A DNA stretch of 64,000 nt from Gluconacetobacter diazotrophicus PA1 5 (GTDB lineage: Bacteria > Pseudomonadota > Alphaproteobacteria > Acetobacterales > Acetobacteraceae). Shown piece after piece: positions 26,078 to 35,635 of this stretch; position 1 is the stretch's first letter, and the number at the start of each line of letters is the position of its first letter. Location of the stretch: NCBI RefSeq assembly GCF_000021325.1, contig NC_011365.1:2198001-2262000 (forward strand), in the 5' to 3' direction. A program made the position numbers and the translations under genes. The notes beneath the pieces were generated by a model. That model was given only the letters and a program-made list of their open reading frames with translations, did not search any database and was not told the origin of the DNA.

Positions 26078-26873
26078 CGGCGGCCCCATGCGCCGACAGG
26101 TCATGGATGCTGGCGTGCGGGCCGCACAGCGCGCAATCGGGGTCCGGCGCCAGGCGGACGGTGTGGAACCGCGCCGCCAGCGCGTCCCAGACCAGCAGCC
26201 GTCCGTCCAGGCTCTCGCCGATCTCCAGGATCTCCTTCAGCGCCTCGGTTGCCTGCAGCGTGCCCATGACCCCGGTCACGGCGCCGAACACGCCGGCCTC
26301 GGCGCAGGACGGCACCGCGCCGTCCTGCGGGGGGGCGGGATACAGGCAGCGATAGCACGGCCCGCCGCGATGCGGCCGGAAGGTGGATATCTGCCCCTCG
26401 AACCGCAGCACGGCGGCCGATACCAGGGTCCGCCGCTCCAGCGCGCAGGCATCGGCGACCAGGTAGCGGGTGCGGAAATTATCGCTGCCGTCGCAGACCA
26501 GGTCGTAGCCCCCGACCAGTGCCCGGGCATTGCCGGCATCCAGGCGCGTCGCATGGGGCTCGACCCGCACCAGCGGGTTGACCGCGCGCATCGCCTCGGC
26601 GGCCGACTCGACCTTGCGCTGGCCGATCCGCCCGGTGGTATGGGCGATCTGGCGCTGCAGGTTCGACAGGTCCACCACGTCGTCATCGACCAGCCCGATC
26701 CGTCCCACGCCCGCCGCCGCCAGGTACAGGCCCAGCGGCGACCCCAGGCCGCCCGCGCCGACGATCAGCACGCTGGCCGCGCGCAGCGCCGCCTGGCCGG
26801 TGCCGCCGATCTCGGGCAGCAGGATGTGGCGGGCGTAGCGCTGGATTTCGGCTTCGGAAAAATCAGGGATCAT
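26067..26873 (-). CDS. moeB: HesA/MoeB/ThiF family adenylyltransferase
   Basis: 268 residues. Activates the C-terminal glycine of a ubiquitin-like sulfur carrier (MoaD or ThiS) by adenylation. The ATP-binding GAGGLGSPLGLYLAAAGVG, the VDDDVVDLSNLQRQ loop with conserved Asn-Leu-Gln-Arg-Gln, and CDGSDNF are present. Zinc cysteines are C-x2-C twice (CYRC and CALC). The segment VPSCAEAGVFGAVTGVMGT contains the conserved Cys of MoeB-type proteins. Whether it serves molybdopterin or thiamine synthesis is not settled by sequence; no carrier gene lies nearby. Start ATG 26873, divergent from the next gene. Confidence 0.88.
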   Translation of the reverse strand: MIPDFSEAEIQRYARHILLPEIGGTGQAALRAASVLIVGAGGLGSPLGLYLAAAGVGRIGLVDDDVVDLSNLQRQIAHTTGRIGQRKVESAAEAMRAVNPLVRVEPHATRLDAGNARALVGGYDLVCDGSDNFRTRYLVADACALERRTLVSAAVLRFEGQISTFRPHRGGPCYRCLYPAPPQDGAVPSCAEAGVFGAVTGVMGTLQATEALKEILEIGESLDGRLLVWDALAARFHTVRLAPDPDCALCGPHASIHDLSAHGAADVR

Positions 26874-26943
26874 GGGGTCCGGTCCGTTCGCAGGATTATG
26901 GCGCGCGACCTGTCTGTTTGTAACAATTTGTATCACCCGGCAT

Positions 26944-26972
26944 GATAAACATGCATGTCGGGCATGTTTATC
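26944..26972. promoter_or_regulatory. Perfect 11-bp inverted repeat in a divergent promoter region
   Basis: GATAAACATGC (26944-26954) and GCATGTTTATC (26962-26972) flank a 7-base spacer. The arms are AT-rich in a GC-rich setting. It lies between the MoeB-like gene (starts 26873, minus) and the DUF2939-like gene (starts 27008, plus), 36 bases before the latter. No T-tract follows, so an operator is more likely than a terminator. Confidence 0.55.
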
Positions 26973-27007
26973 GTATGGTGCCCCGGCATGACAGGGACGA
27001 TTTTTCG

Positions 27008-27637
27008 ATGAACCGTTTCACACGTCTGATGCCAGCGGCCCACATGATTGCCGTTCGCCGGCAGCAGGCCCGCCGCATCTGCGCGGTGACGGTCGTCATG
27101 TCCCTCTCGCTCTTCGTCGCCTCGCCCTTCGTGACCCTGTGGTCCGTGGCCTCCGCCATCCAGGCGCACGATGCCCGGGCGGTGGGAACGTTCCTGAACT
27201 GGCGCGCGGTGCAGACCAGCCTGAAATCGCAGATCCTCGGCGGCGTCGTCAGCCCGCAGCCCGCCAATGACGACGACCTGCCGGAATTCGGGTCCTCGTT
27301 CGCCACGGCGGCGGTATCCAACGCCGTCGACACGAACGTGAACGCCGACACCCTCGCGACCCTGATCGGCCAGGTCATGCCGGCCGCCAAGCCCGCGCCC
27401 GCCGCCTCCCCGATCGCGATCCTGCGTCACGTCCATGTCCGTTTCCTGCGTCCCGACATGTTCCAGGCCCGCATCGTCCTGCCGGGGCACGAGCATGACA
27501 GCCCGCTATGCCTGCAGATGCGCATCCAGGGCTGGCGCTGGAAAATCATCCAGGTCGATTTGCCCGGAAGCCAGGGCAATCATCCGATCGTCGAGGCCTC
27601 GGTGGCCACCGACCGGATCTCCTACCTTCCTCACTGA
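27008..27637 (+). CDS. DUF2939-like membrane-anchored protein
   Basis: 209 residues from the ATG at 27008. One N-terminal membrane anchor (ICAVTVVMSLSLFVASPFVTLWSVASAI) is followed by the pattern of an amphipathic start QAHDARAVGTFLNWRAVQTSLKSQI, typical of DUF2939, and a beta-rich C-terminal half. The bulk is predicted to lie in the periplasm. Function unknown. An in-frame ATG at 26942 exists but lies inside the inverted repeat region, so I prefer 27008. It stands alone, divergent from the MoeB-like gene. Confidence 0.72.
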   Translation: MNRFTRLMPAAHMIAVRRQQARRICAVTVVMSLSLFVASPFVTLWSVASAIQAHDARAVGTFLNWRAVQTSLKSQILGGVVSPQPANDDDLPEFGSSFATAAVSNAVDTNVNADTLATLIGQVMPAAKPAPAASPIAILRHVHVRFLRPDMFQARIVLPGHEHDSPLCLQMRIQGWRWKIIQVDLPGSQGNHPIVEASVATDRISYLPH

Positions 27638-27696
27638 AGGCTTCAGTCCAGGCGACCCGGTCAAGGGGCGCGGTCGGTGCCCCGCGCCCCGGCCGT

Positions 27697-27942
27697 TCAG
27701 CGGCGCGGCCGGGCCGTGGTGTCGGCGGGCAGGTCTTCTTCCAGGATCGTGATATGCAGGGCGTAGGACACCTCGCCCTCATCCTCGTCCCGATGGACGG
27801 TGCCGATGATTTCGCCTTTCACAGCGATCTCGACCGACAGACCGGCGCGCGGGGGGGGATTCACCGTCAGTTCGGGCGAACCCAGCAGGCGGCGCAGGCA
27901 TACCTGCAACCGGGTGATCTCGGAGGCGGACATGCTGGTCAT
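27697..27942 (-). CDS. DUF3126 family small protein
   Basis: 81 residues. The sequence SEITRLQVCLRRLLGSPELTV, then EIAVKGEIIGTVHRDEDEGEVSYALHITILEEDL fits the DUF3126 family, small proteins found almost only in alphaproteobacteria. Function unknown. AGGAG lies 8-9 bases before the ATG at 27942. It is a single gene, convergent with the DUF2939-like gene. Confidence 0.8.
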   Translation of the reverse strand: MTSMSASEITRLQVCLRRLLGSPELTVNPPPRAGLSVEIAVKGEIIGTVHRDEDEGEVSYALHITILEEDLPADTTARPRR

Positions 27943-28230
27943 AATTCAGTGCTCCTGGTCGGGGATAAGGGTCCGGTCGCAAGGCCCGGGCGGCCGGACG
28001 CGGTCCGTGCCGGATGGATTGCCGCACGCTATAGGCACTCGGGCCACCGCCCGCAACCGAGGAGACGGTTTCAAAAGCCCCGCTGCCGGGCGGGGGCGGC
28101 CCAAGGGGACTGTTGAAACGGCCTCCGGACAGGCTTTGTGTTGCTGGTGCCAGGATCATGCCATGTTTCCATGCTGTCCTGCCGCCTTCCCCGTTCGTCA
28201 TGGTTTTCGACCCGGCCAAGGAGTCCAGGC

Positions 28231-28779
28231 TTGAGGATATCGCCCACCCTGCCCGCGCGATTGATCCGCCGGATGCGCCTGCCGGGCCTGGCGGTGGCGG
28301 CCGGGCTTGTGCTGCTGGCCTCCGGCGCCCGGGCGGCGGCGCCCACCTTCGGCCCCATCGAGGCCGCGCGGACCCTGACCGCCCGCTCCCTGGCGGAACA
28401 GATTCGCCAGGACGGGGCGGCGAAGACCGCGCAGGTCCTGGCCCAGGACCGCGAATGGCCGCGCGTGCGCCGCGCGGTGGCGGCGGGATGGCAGAACTGG
28501 ATCGCGCTGATGCCCGCGCTTATGCCGGCGGCCGACGCCGCGACCGCCCGGTCGCTGCAGGGCGCGCTGCGCCAGGCGTTGCTGCTGAACACGGCGGCGG
28601 TGCTGGCGGCGCTGGACCCGAAGAACGGTCCGGTCCGGGGCGGGCAGGCGGTCTGCGCCCCTGGTGGGATGCCGGCCGCCTGGCGCGGGCGGGCCATCCG
28701 CGCGGTCCAGGCGCTGCATGATATCCACCTGACCAACCAGGGCGGCGACTGCCTGCGGGCCTTGCAGGGTGTGTCCTAG
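28231..28779 (+). CDS. Secreted protein of unknown function, TTG start
   Basis: 182 residues. A signal peptide (RLPGLAVAAGLVLLASGARA, cut before APTFGP) indicates export. The mature part is helical and Ala-rich, with two Cys near the end (AVCAPGG and GGDCLRAL) that could form a disulfide. I recognise no domain. The TTG at 28231 has a perfect AAGGAG 7 bases upstream; frames starting earlier give Arg/Ser-rich junk. An ATG at 28276 is the alternative. Its end overlaps the convergent pseudouridine synthase gene by 4 bases. Confidence 0.68.
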   Translation: MRISPTLPARLIRRMRLPGLAVAAGLVLLASGARAAAPTFGPIEAARTLTARSLAEQIRQDGAAKTAQVLAQDREWPRVRRAVAAGWQNWIALMPALMPAADAATARSLQGALRQALLLNTAAVLAALDPKNGPVRGGQAVCAPGGMPAAWRGRAIRAVQALHDIHLTNQGGDCLRALQGVS

Positions 28780-29459
28780 ATAGCCCCGATACCCTGCCAG
28801 CCATGGCGGTCCAGCGTCGCGCGGATATGCGCGGGCGGCGGTGCCGTCGCGCTGACGGGGGGTGACAGGGGCAGCGCCAGATGGCGGCTCATCAGGTGCA
28901 GGGTCGGCCCTTCCGCGCCGCCATAGACCGGGTCGCCCAGGATCGGGCAGCCCAGGCTGGCGCAGTGCAGCCGGGCCTGGTGGGTGCGGCCGGTCAGCAG
29001 ATGCAGTTCCAGCCAGCTTTCCCGCCCGTCGGACGCCAGGACCCGCCAGTCGGTCCGCGATGCCTGCCCGTCCGGGGCCGCGACCATGCGCCAGCCCTGG
29101 CGGTCGGAATGACGGGCCATCGTCATCGCCACCGTACCGCTGTCGGCGGCGGGGCGCCCCTGGACGACGGCCCAGTAGGTCTTTCGCACCTGGCCCGCCG
29201 CGAAGGCGGCCTGGGCCGCCAGCAGCGCCTGCTTGCGCAACGCGATCAGCAGGCAGCCGGACGTGTCGCGGTCCAGGCGGTGGGCCAGCCACGGCCCGTC
29301 CGCGCGGCGGGACAGCAGCGGAAAGGAATCCTCGACCGACGGGCCGCCGGACGGGCCGGGATGGACCGGCAGGCCCGGCGGCTTGTCGATGACGATGAAG
29401 CGGTTATCGCGGAACAGGACGGGAAAAGGGTCCGGCCGGTCGTCCGGGCGGCGGGTCAT
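28776..29459 (-). CDS. RluA-family RNA pseudouridine synthase
   Basis: 227 residues. Isomerises specific uridines in rRNA or tRNA. The catalytic motif is [14 protein letters not shown] with the active-site Asp, preceded by [18 protein letters not shown] and followed by [28 protein letters not shown], all RluA signatures. No S4 domain, so the protein is a short single-domain form like RluA or TruC. The ATG overlaps the ftsK TGA as ATGA, so it is co-translated after ftsK. Confidence 0.93.
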   Translation of the reverse strand: MTRRPDDRPDPFPVLFRDNRFIVIDKPPGLPVHPGPSGGPSVEDSFPLLSRRADGPWLAHRLDRDTSGCLLIALRKQALLAAQAAFAAGQVRKTYWAVVQGRPAADSGTVAMTMARHSDRQGWRMVAAPDGQASRTDWRVLASDGRESWLELHLLTGRTHQARLHCASLGCPILGDPVYGGAEGPTLHLMSRHLALPLSPPVSATAPPPAHIRATLDRHGWQGIGAI

Positions 29460-32194
29460 TCCTCGTCGTCGGCGGTGCGGCGCAGCAGGACCTCGCGCCG
29501 TCCGACATGGTTGGCCGGGCTGACGATGCCTTCCTTTTCCATCTGCTCGATGATCTTGGCGGCGCGGTTATAGCCGATGGACAGGTGCCGCTGGATGAAC
29601 GAGGTCGAGGCCTTGCCCTCGCGGGCCACGACCGCCACCGCCTGGTCGAACAGGCTGGTTTCCTCGTCGAAGCCGCCGCCGCCCAGCCCGTTGCCCGAGG
29701 ACCGGCCCGCCGAACCGCCGCCGCCATCCTCGTCCTGGGCCGAGATGACGTCGTCGTCATAGATCGGCTCGCCCTGGCTGCGCAGGAAGCGCACCACGTC
29801 CTCGACCTCGGTATCGCCGACGAAGGGGCCGTGGACGCGGGTGATGCGCCCGCCGCCCTGCATGTACAGCATGTCGCCCTGGCCCAGGAGCTGCTCGGCC
29901 CCCTGCTCGCCCAGGATGGTGCGGCTGTCGAACTTGCTGATGACCTGGAACGAGATGCGGGTCGGGAAATTGGCCTTGATGGTGCCGGTGATCACGTCCA
30001 CCGACGGCCGCTGCGTGGCCATGATGACATGGATGCCCGCCGCGCGGGCCTTCTGCGCCAGGCGCTGCACCGCTGCCTCGATCTCCTTGCCCGCGACCAT
30101 CATCAGGTCCGCCATCTCGTCGATCACCACGACGATATAGGGCAGGGAATCGAGCGCGAGCTGCTGCTCCTCGAAGGTCGGGCGCCCGGTCTCGGGGTCG
30201 TATCCGGTCTGCACCCGCCGGCTGACGACCTCGCCGCGCCTGCGGGCCTCGGCCACGCGTTCGTTGTAGCTGCCGATATTGCGCACCTGCAGGTGGGACA
30301 TGGCGCGATAGCGCCGGTCCATCTCCCGCACCGTCCATTTCAGGGCGGCGACCGCCTTGGCCGGTTCCGTGACCACGGGGGTCATCAGGTGGGGAATGCC
30401 CTCGTAGATCGACAGTTCCAGGATCTTGGGGTCGATCAGGATCAGCCGGCATTCCTCGGGCGACATGCGATAGAGCAGCGACAGGATCATCGCGTTCACG
30501 CCCACCGACTTGCCCGACCCGGTGGTGCCGGCGATCAGCAGGTGCGGCATGCGCGCCAGGTCGCCATAGACCGGCACGCCGGCAATATCCTTGCCCAGCG
30601 CCAGGCACAGGCGCGACGCGGAATGATGCCAGGCATCGTCGGTGAACAGTTCGGACAGGAACACCGTCTCACGCAGGGCGTTCGGCACCTCGATGCCGAT
30701 GACGTTGCGGCCCGGCACGGTGGCGATGCGCACGCTCAGCACCGACAGGGACCGCGCCACGTCGTCGGCCAGCCCGATCACCCGGGCCGAGCGGATTCCC
30801 GGCGCGGGTTCCAGTTCGTACAGCGTGACGACCGGGCCGGCATGGATCTGCCCGATCTGTCCCTGCACCCCGTAATCGGACAGCACGGTTTCCAGCAGCC
30901 GGGCATTGGCCTGCAACGCCTCCTGCGACGGCCCGGTCTCCATATGCGACGGGGCCGCCTTCAGCAGCCCGATCGGGGGCAGGCGCCACGGATCGCGCCC
31001 GTCGGGCCGCGGCGGCGGCGCGTAGCCCCGTGCGTCCTCGCCGGTCCCGCCCTGGGGGCGGACAGGCAGGTCGGGCGCGGAGGGCTCGGGCGCCGTGGCG
31101 CGGCCGCCGAACAGGCGGTCCAGGCGGCTCATCAACGTGGTGCGCGGGGCCTCGGCGGCCGTGTCGCGCGCCGGCTCGGCCAGCGGTACGTGGGGATCGA
31201 CGTCGTCTTCAACGTCCCAGGGGGCGATGTCCTGCGCGCGCGGACCGCCCAGCAGCAGCGGCGGCGGTTCGTCGGCCACGTCCGTGTCCATGCCCGGCGG
31301 CTGGACCCAGCCGGTACCCAGGGACGGCCGGGGCGCGGGCGGCCGGGGCGGGGGCATGCGGGGCGTGGACGCAGGCGGGGCGGGCCGGGGGGCCGGCCGC
31401 TCCATGCGGATGGTGCGGGGTGGTGGCTCGGGCGCGCGGGCCTGGGCCGACAGGTCCGGCCGGGCCGGGATCGGCGCACCGGCCTGGCCCGCCACGTCGG
31501 CGGCGGCCGGGCGGTCGGGGCGGCCCTGCCGCGCGGGCATGCTGCGTGCCAGGCGCAGCGGCTGCCGCGCCGCCGCGCGCAGCCCCCGGCCGATCGCCGC
31601 CCATTCGGCCAGGGACAGGCCCATTCCCAGCGGGACCAGCAGGATGGTCAGCAGCAGGCCCAGCACCCACACCGCCAGCCGGCCCGCCGGGCCCAGGACC
31701 GATGACGCGGCCTGCAGCGCGGTATGGGCGATCGACAGGCCGAATGCCCCGCCCGGCCCGGATTCGGTGGGCCAGTGCGGCGCCGGCAGCATGGGCAGCA
31801 GGATCGGCAGCGCCGCCAGCAATGCCCCGATGACCGGCATGGCGCACAGCAGGGCAACCAGTCGCAGCAGGATCGAGCCCAGCCCCGCATGCCGGACCAC
31901 GCGCCACCCCCATGCCATCATGGCCAGCACCGGCAGGGCGGCGGTGATGCCCACATTCTGCAGCAGCACGTCGGCCAGGTACGACCCGGTGAATCCCAGC
32001 AGGTTGGTCGGCGCCTGGGTGCTGGCGGTGTTCATCGACGGGTCGAGCGGATTGTAGCTCCACAGCGCGGCGGCCAGCGCCAGGGCCAGCAGCCACAGCA
32101 CCATGCCCCCCATTTCAGCCAGCCGCTGCCGCGCGGCCGACCGGATGCGCGGAGAGACCAGGGAGGCAGGGATATAGCGGCCAAGGCTCGGCAA
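29456..32194 (-). CDS. ftsK: FtsK/SpoIIIE DNA translocase
   Basis: 912 residues. Membrane-anchored hexameric motor that moves chromosome ends through the division septum and activates dimer resolution. Four membrane segments lie at about 30-47, 76-100, 104-136 and 172-197, then a Pro/Ala/Arg-rich linker to about 400. The motor follows: Walker [13 protein letters not shown] (about 553-564) and Walker [16 protein letters not shown]. The C-terminal gamma winged helix ([20 protein letters not shown]) reads KOPS sites. Length and order are normal for proteobacterial FtsK. Confidence 0.97.
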   Translation of the reverse strand: MPSLGRYIPASLVSPRIRSAARQRLAEMGGMVLWLLALALAAALWSYNPLDPSMNTASTQAPTNLLGFTGSYLADVLLQNVGITAALPVLAMMAWGWRVVRHAGLGSILLRLVALLCAMPVIGALLAALPILLPMLPAPHWPTESGPGGAFGLSIAHTALQAASSVLGPAGRLAVWVLGLLLTILLVPLGMGLSLAEWAAIGRGLRAAARQPLRLARSMPARQGRPDRPAAADVAGQAGAPIPARPDLSAQARAPEPPPRTIRMERPAPRPAPPASTPRMPPPRPPAPRPSLGTGWVQPPGMDTDVADEPPPLLLGGPRAQDIAPWDVEDDVDPHVPLAEPARDTAAEAPRTTLMSRLDRLFGGRATAPEPSAPDLPVRPQGGTGEDARGYAPPPRPDGRDPWRLPPIGLLKAAPSHMETGPSQEALQANARLLETVLSDYGVQGQIGQIHAGPVVTLYELEPAPGIRSARVIGLADDVARSLSVLSVRIATVPGRNVIGIEVPNALRETVFLSELFTDDAWHHSASRLCLALGKDIAGVPVYGDLARMPHLLIAGTTGSGKSVGVNAMILSLLYRMSPEECRLILIDPKILELSIYEGIPHLMTPVVTEPAKAVAALKWTVREMDRRYRAMSHLQVRNIGSYNERVAEARRRGEVVSRRVQTGYDPETGRPTFEEQQLALDSLPYIVVVIDEMADLMMVAGKEIEAAVQRLAQKARAAGIHVIMATQRPSVDVITGTIKANFPTRISFQVISKFDSRTILGEQGAEQLLGQGDMLYMQGGGRITRVHGPFVGDTEVEDVVRFLRSQGEPIYDDDVISAQDEDGGGGSAGRSSGNGLGGGGFDEETSLFDQAVAVVAREGKASTSFIQRHLSIGYNRAAKIIEQMEKEGIVSPANHVGRREVLLRRTADDEE

Positions 32195-32366
32195 ATGTTC
32201 GGATCCTGTGTACGGGGCCTGTCCGCCCGCGGGAACGGGGCGAGTCCACGGGACGGCAGGCGCGATGAAGCCGGAGACCCGTCCCGGGCCGCCAGCCCCG
32301 GGGGCATTGGAACCAGAACGAAGTTATAACCTCGGCAACGCGGAATACAGAAGGGCGCTTACACGC

Positions 32367-32960
32367 TTATTCGGGCATTCCGGTGGCGGCGCGCCAGATC
32401 GATATCCGGGCCGCGCCGTGCCGCCGCTCGGCCAGCCGCGTGCCCGCCACCCCGCCCGGCAGCGGCCCGTCGTCGGGCGGCAGGGCCTCGTCAGCGCCGG
32501 TTTCGATAACGACCAGCGCGCGCGGCGCGATCCACCCTGCCCGGTCCAGCGCTGCCAGCGCGCGCTCCGGCAGGCCGCGGCCATAGGGCGGGTCCAGGAA
32601 CAGCAGGTCGCAGGGCCGGACGGCGGCAGGGGGGCGGGTCACGTCCATGGCGCGCACGGTGGTGGCCTCCCGCGCCCCGCAGGCGGCGATGTTGGCGTGC
32701 AGGGCGGCCAGGGCGGCGCGGTCGGTCTCGAAGAAAACGCAGTGCCCGGCGCTGCGTGACAGGGCCTCCAGTCCCAGGGCGCCGGTCCCCGCGAAACCGT
32801 CCAGCACCCGCGCGCCCGCCACCCGGTCGTATCCGCCCCAGGGCGCGTGCAGCAGCATGTCGAACAGTGCCTGGCGAACGCGGTCCGCCGTCGGGCGGGT
32901 GGTGCGCCCGGCGGGCGCGGCCAGGGCGCGGCCGCGCCACGTTCCGGCGACGATGCGCAT
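32367..32960 (-). CDS. rsmD: RsmD, 16S rRNA (guanine966-N2)-methyltransferase
   Basis: 197 residues. SAM-dependent methylation of G966 in 16S rRNA. MRIVAGTWRGRALAAP at the N-terminus, the SAM-binding VLDGFAGTGALGLEALSR (53-70) and the catalytic LFLDPPYGRGLPE (DPPY at 123-126) are RsmD signatures. It lies 5 bases after the rluB stop; rluB-rsmD neighbours are common in alphaproteobacteria. Confidence 0.94.
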   Translation of the reverse strand: MRIVAGTWRGRALAAPAGRTTRPTADRVRQALFDMLLHAPWGGYDRVAGARVLDGFAGTGALGLEALSRSAGHCVFFETDRAALAALHANIAACGAREATTVRAMDVTRPPAAVRPCDLLFLDPPYGRGLPERALAALDRAGWIAPRALVVIETGADEALPPDDGPLPGGVAGTRLAERRHGAARISIWRAATGMPE

Positions 32961-32965
32961 CCGGC

Positions 32966-33756
<791 letters not shown>

Positions 33757-33760
<4 letters not shown>

Positions 33761-34488
33761 CTCGATCCCGAGGTCTCTATCAAGGCGGCAAAGATGCGTC
33801 TATCGGCTACCGATATGGCGAATTCGGGGTGCCATTGCACGCCCAGGCAAAACCGCCGTGCCGGATGCTCGATCGCCTCGACCACGCCGTCCGGCGCGAT
33901 GGCGCAGACGATCGCCTCGCCGGGGGTGCGAACGGCCTGGTGATGGGCGGAATTGACCGCGATGCGCGCGGCCTGCGTCACCCGCGCCAGCAGCGTGCCG
34001 GGGGTGATCGCGACCTGGTGGCCGGCCTCGTGGCGGGGGTTGGGCTGCTCGTGCGGCAGGGCGCCGGGGATCGCGTCGGGAATATGCTGGACCAGGCTGC
34101 CGCCCAGCGCCACCGCCAGAAGCTGCTGGCCGCCGCAGATGCCCAGCAGCGGCATGTCCCGCGCGATCGCGCCCCGCGTCAGCGCCAGTTCGGCGCGCGT
34201 GCGGTCCGATTTCAGGGTCACGGTCGCATGGCGGGTGTCCGCGCCATACAGTGCGGGATCGACGTCGAATGCGCCCCCGGTGACCACCAGCCCGTCCAAC
34301 CGCGCCAGGATGTCGGGCGCCAGGTCGGCGCAATGGGGCAGCGCCACCGGAATGCCGCCCGCGTCGGCGACGGCATCCAGGTAGTTCCGGCGCAGCGCGT
34401 ACCAGGGATAGCGTGAATAGCCGCCCCCCTGCGGGGTGCCGGGCTCGCTGTCCAGGGTCACGCCGATCAGGGGGCGGGACGAACTCAT
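33757..34488 (-). CDS. Class I glutamine amidotransferase-like peptidase (PuuD/C26 type)
   Basis: 243 residues. The nucleophile is in LLGICGGQQLLAVALGG, and the catalytic His-x-Glu pair lies in GVQWHPEF, both as in gamma-glutamyl-GABA hydrolases (PuuD) and peptidase C26. GVTLDSE near the start and RNYLDAVADAGGIPVALP are further matches. It probably cleaves a gamma-glutamyl bond in the cytoplasm; the substrate is not clear because no other putrescine-pathway genes lie here. First gene of the block leading to rluB, rsmD, ftsK. Confidence 0.87.
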
Positions 34489-34555
34489 TCCGCCCTGCCT
34501 AGAGTAAAGCGCGGCCTAGAGCAAAGCGCGTATGACGGGAATGCGCGCGAACGGA

Positions 34556-34696
34556 TCAGCCGTCGGAAATGACCGAACCTATGCTGGCGGTTCCCATGCC
34601 CGCCGCGTGGGAATGGTGCCCGAGCAATTCGGGCTCGCAGGCCGAAAAGCCGATGACGATGGCTGCCGCGGCCAGGACCAGGGTAAGTGCGTTCAT
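34556..34696 (-). CDS. Small hydrophobic peptide, possible lipoprotein
   Basis: 46 residues, start MNALTLVLAAAAIVIGFSACEPELLG. One hydrophobic stretch ends in FSAC, close to a lipobox, so it may be a small inner- or outer-membrane lipoprotein; otherwise a single-span membrane peptide. The rest is Gly/His/Ser-rich. A strong AGGAGGAA ribosome site lies 5-12 bases before the ATG. Upstream are TGTTACA motifs. No family recognised. Confidence 0.5.
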   Translation of the reverse strand: MNALTLVLAAAAIVIGFSACEPELLGHHSHAAGMGTASIGSVISDG

Positions 34697-34725
34697 CGTC
34701 TTCCTCCTGTCCATGATCGATCGAT

Positions 34726-34854
34726 TGTTACAGGTCACGTTCGTAAAGCACTGTTACAGTGATCGTCGCGATGTCGTTTGTCGATTAAAATAGCTAACTT
34801 TTCCCTAAGAAACGTTCCCTTTTACGCCCGATCGGTGCGTGAGGCACTGTAACA
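34726..34854. promoter_or_regulatory. Three TGTTACA motifs in an AT-rich control region
   Basis: TGTTACAG occurs at 34726-34733 and 34752-34759 (26 bases apart), the second within the perfect palindrome CACTGTTACAGTG. The reverse form CTGTAACA is at 34847-34854. They lie between the small-peptide gene (minus) and tadA (plus). The spacing and repetition suggest a regulator site; the regulator is unknown. Confidence 0.4.
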
Positions 34855-34982
34855 TGTTGTGATGACGGGACCTTCGCCGGCATGCGGGCATTTCACCCCG
34901 CCTGCGGTATGGATCGAACGGTCCGACGGCAGGCGGGTTGCACGCCGGGGCCCGGTTTTTCGCCATTTTCGGGACAGGTGTC

Positions 34983-35519
34983 ATGACGAACGGGGCCGCG
35001 AGAGGCCAGGCCGGCGACGGCCCGATGGCCCTGGCGCTGGCCGAGGCCCGCGCCGCCGCCGCCCGGGGCGAGGTTCCGGTGGGGGCCGTGCTGCTGGGCC
35101 CGGACGGCACTATCCTGGCGCGGGCCGGCAACCAGGTGGAAGCCGGGCATGACGCGGCGGCCCATGCCGAAATGCTGGTCATGCGCGCCGCCGCCCGCAT
35201 CCTGGGCAGTCCGCGCCTGACCGGCTGCACGCTGGTCGTGACGCTGGAGCCCTGCCCGATGTGCGCGGCGGCTTCGGTGCATTTCCGCGTGGGGCGTATC
35301 GTGTTCGGCGCCTACGACCCCAAGGGCGGCGGGGTCGAGCACGGGCCACGGCTGCTGGCGCGGCCGGACTGCCTGCATCGCCCCGAATGGGTGGGCGGCG
35401 TGCGCGAGCGCGAGGCGGCGGCCCTGCTGCGCGATTTCTTCGCGGCCCTGCGCGGCAGGCCGGAAGGCGGGCCGCCTGAAGGGGACGGGAAGGGGGATTT
35501 GCGGGAAGCGTCCAGTTAA
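34983..35519 (+). CDS. tadA: TadA, tRNA-specific adenosine deaminase
   Basis: 178 residues. Deaminates A34 to inosine in tRNA-Arg(ACG), an essential step. Zinc ligands and the catalytic Glu are visible: H61-A-E63 and P90-C91-x2-C94 (HAEMLV, EPCPMC). EVPVGAVLLGPDG, the GGGVEHG loop and the C-terminal helix are typical. A Gly/Pro-rich tail of about 20 residues extends past the domain. ATG at 34983 was chosen; the longer frame adds an unlikely leader. Confidence 0.95.
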   Translation: MTNGAARGQAGDGPMALALAEARAAAARGEVPVGAVLLGPDGTILARAGNQVEAGHDAAAHAEMLVMRAAARILGSPRLTGCTLVVTLEPCPMCAAASVHFRVGRIVFGAYDPKGGGVEHGPRLLARPDCLHRPEWVGGVREREAAALLRDFFAALRGRPEGGPPEGDGKGDLREASS

Positions 35520-35635
35520 CGCATCTTTCATCGGCAGGTATGGGAGAGGTGTGGCCCACCGGTGCATTCTCCCGGACGATGACACAGGATGCGGGGCGGA
35601 CCACTCCGGTCGCCCCGGAAACAATCAGGAATGCT

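Noticed and set aside
26933-27496. 187-residue minus-strand frame over the DUF2939-like gene
   Set aside because: Gly/His/Asp-rich antisense shadow that also spans the 11-bp inverted repeat.
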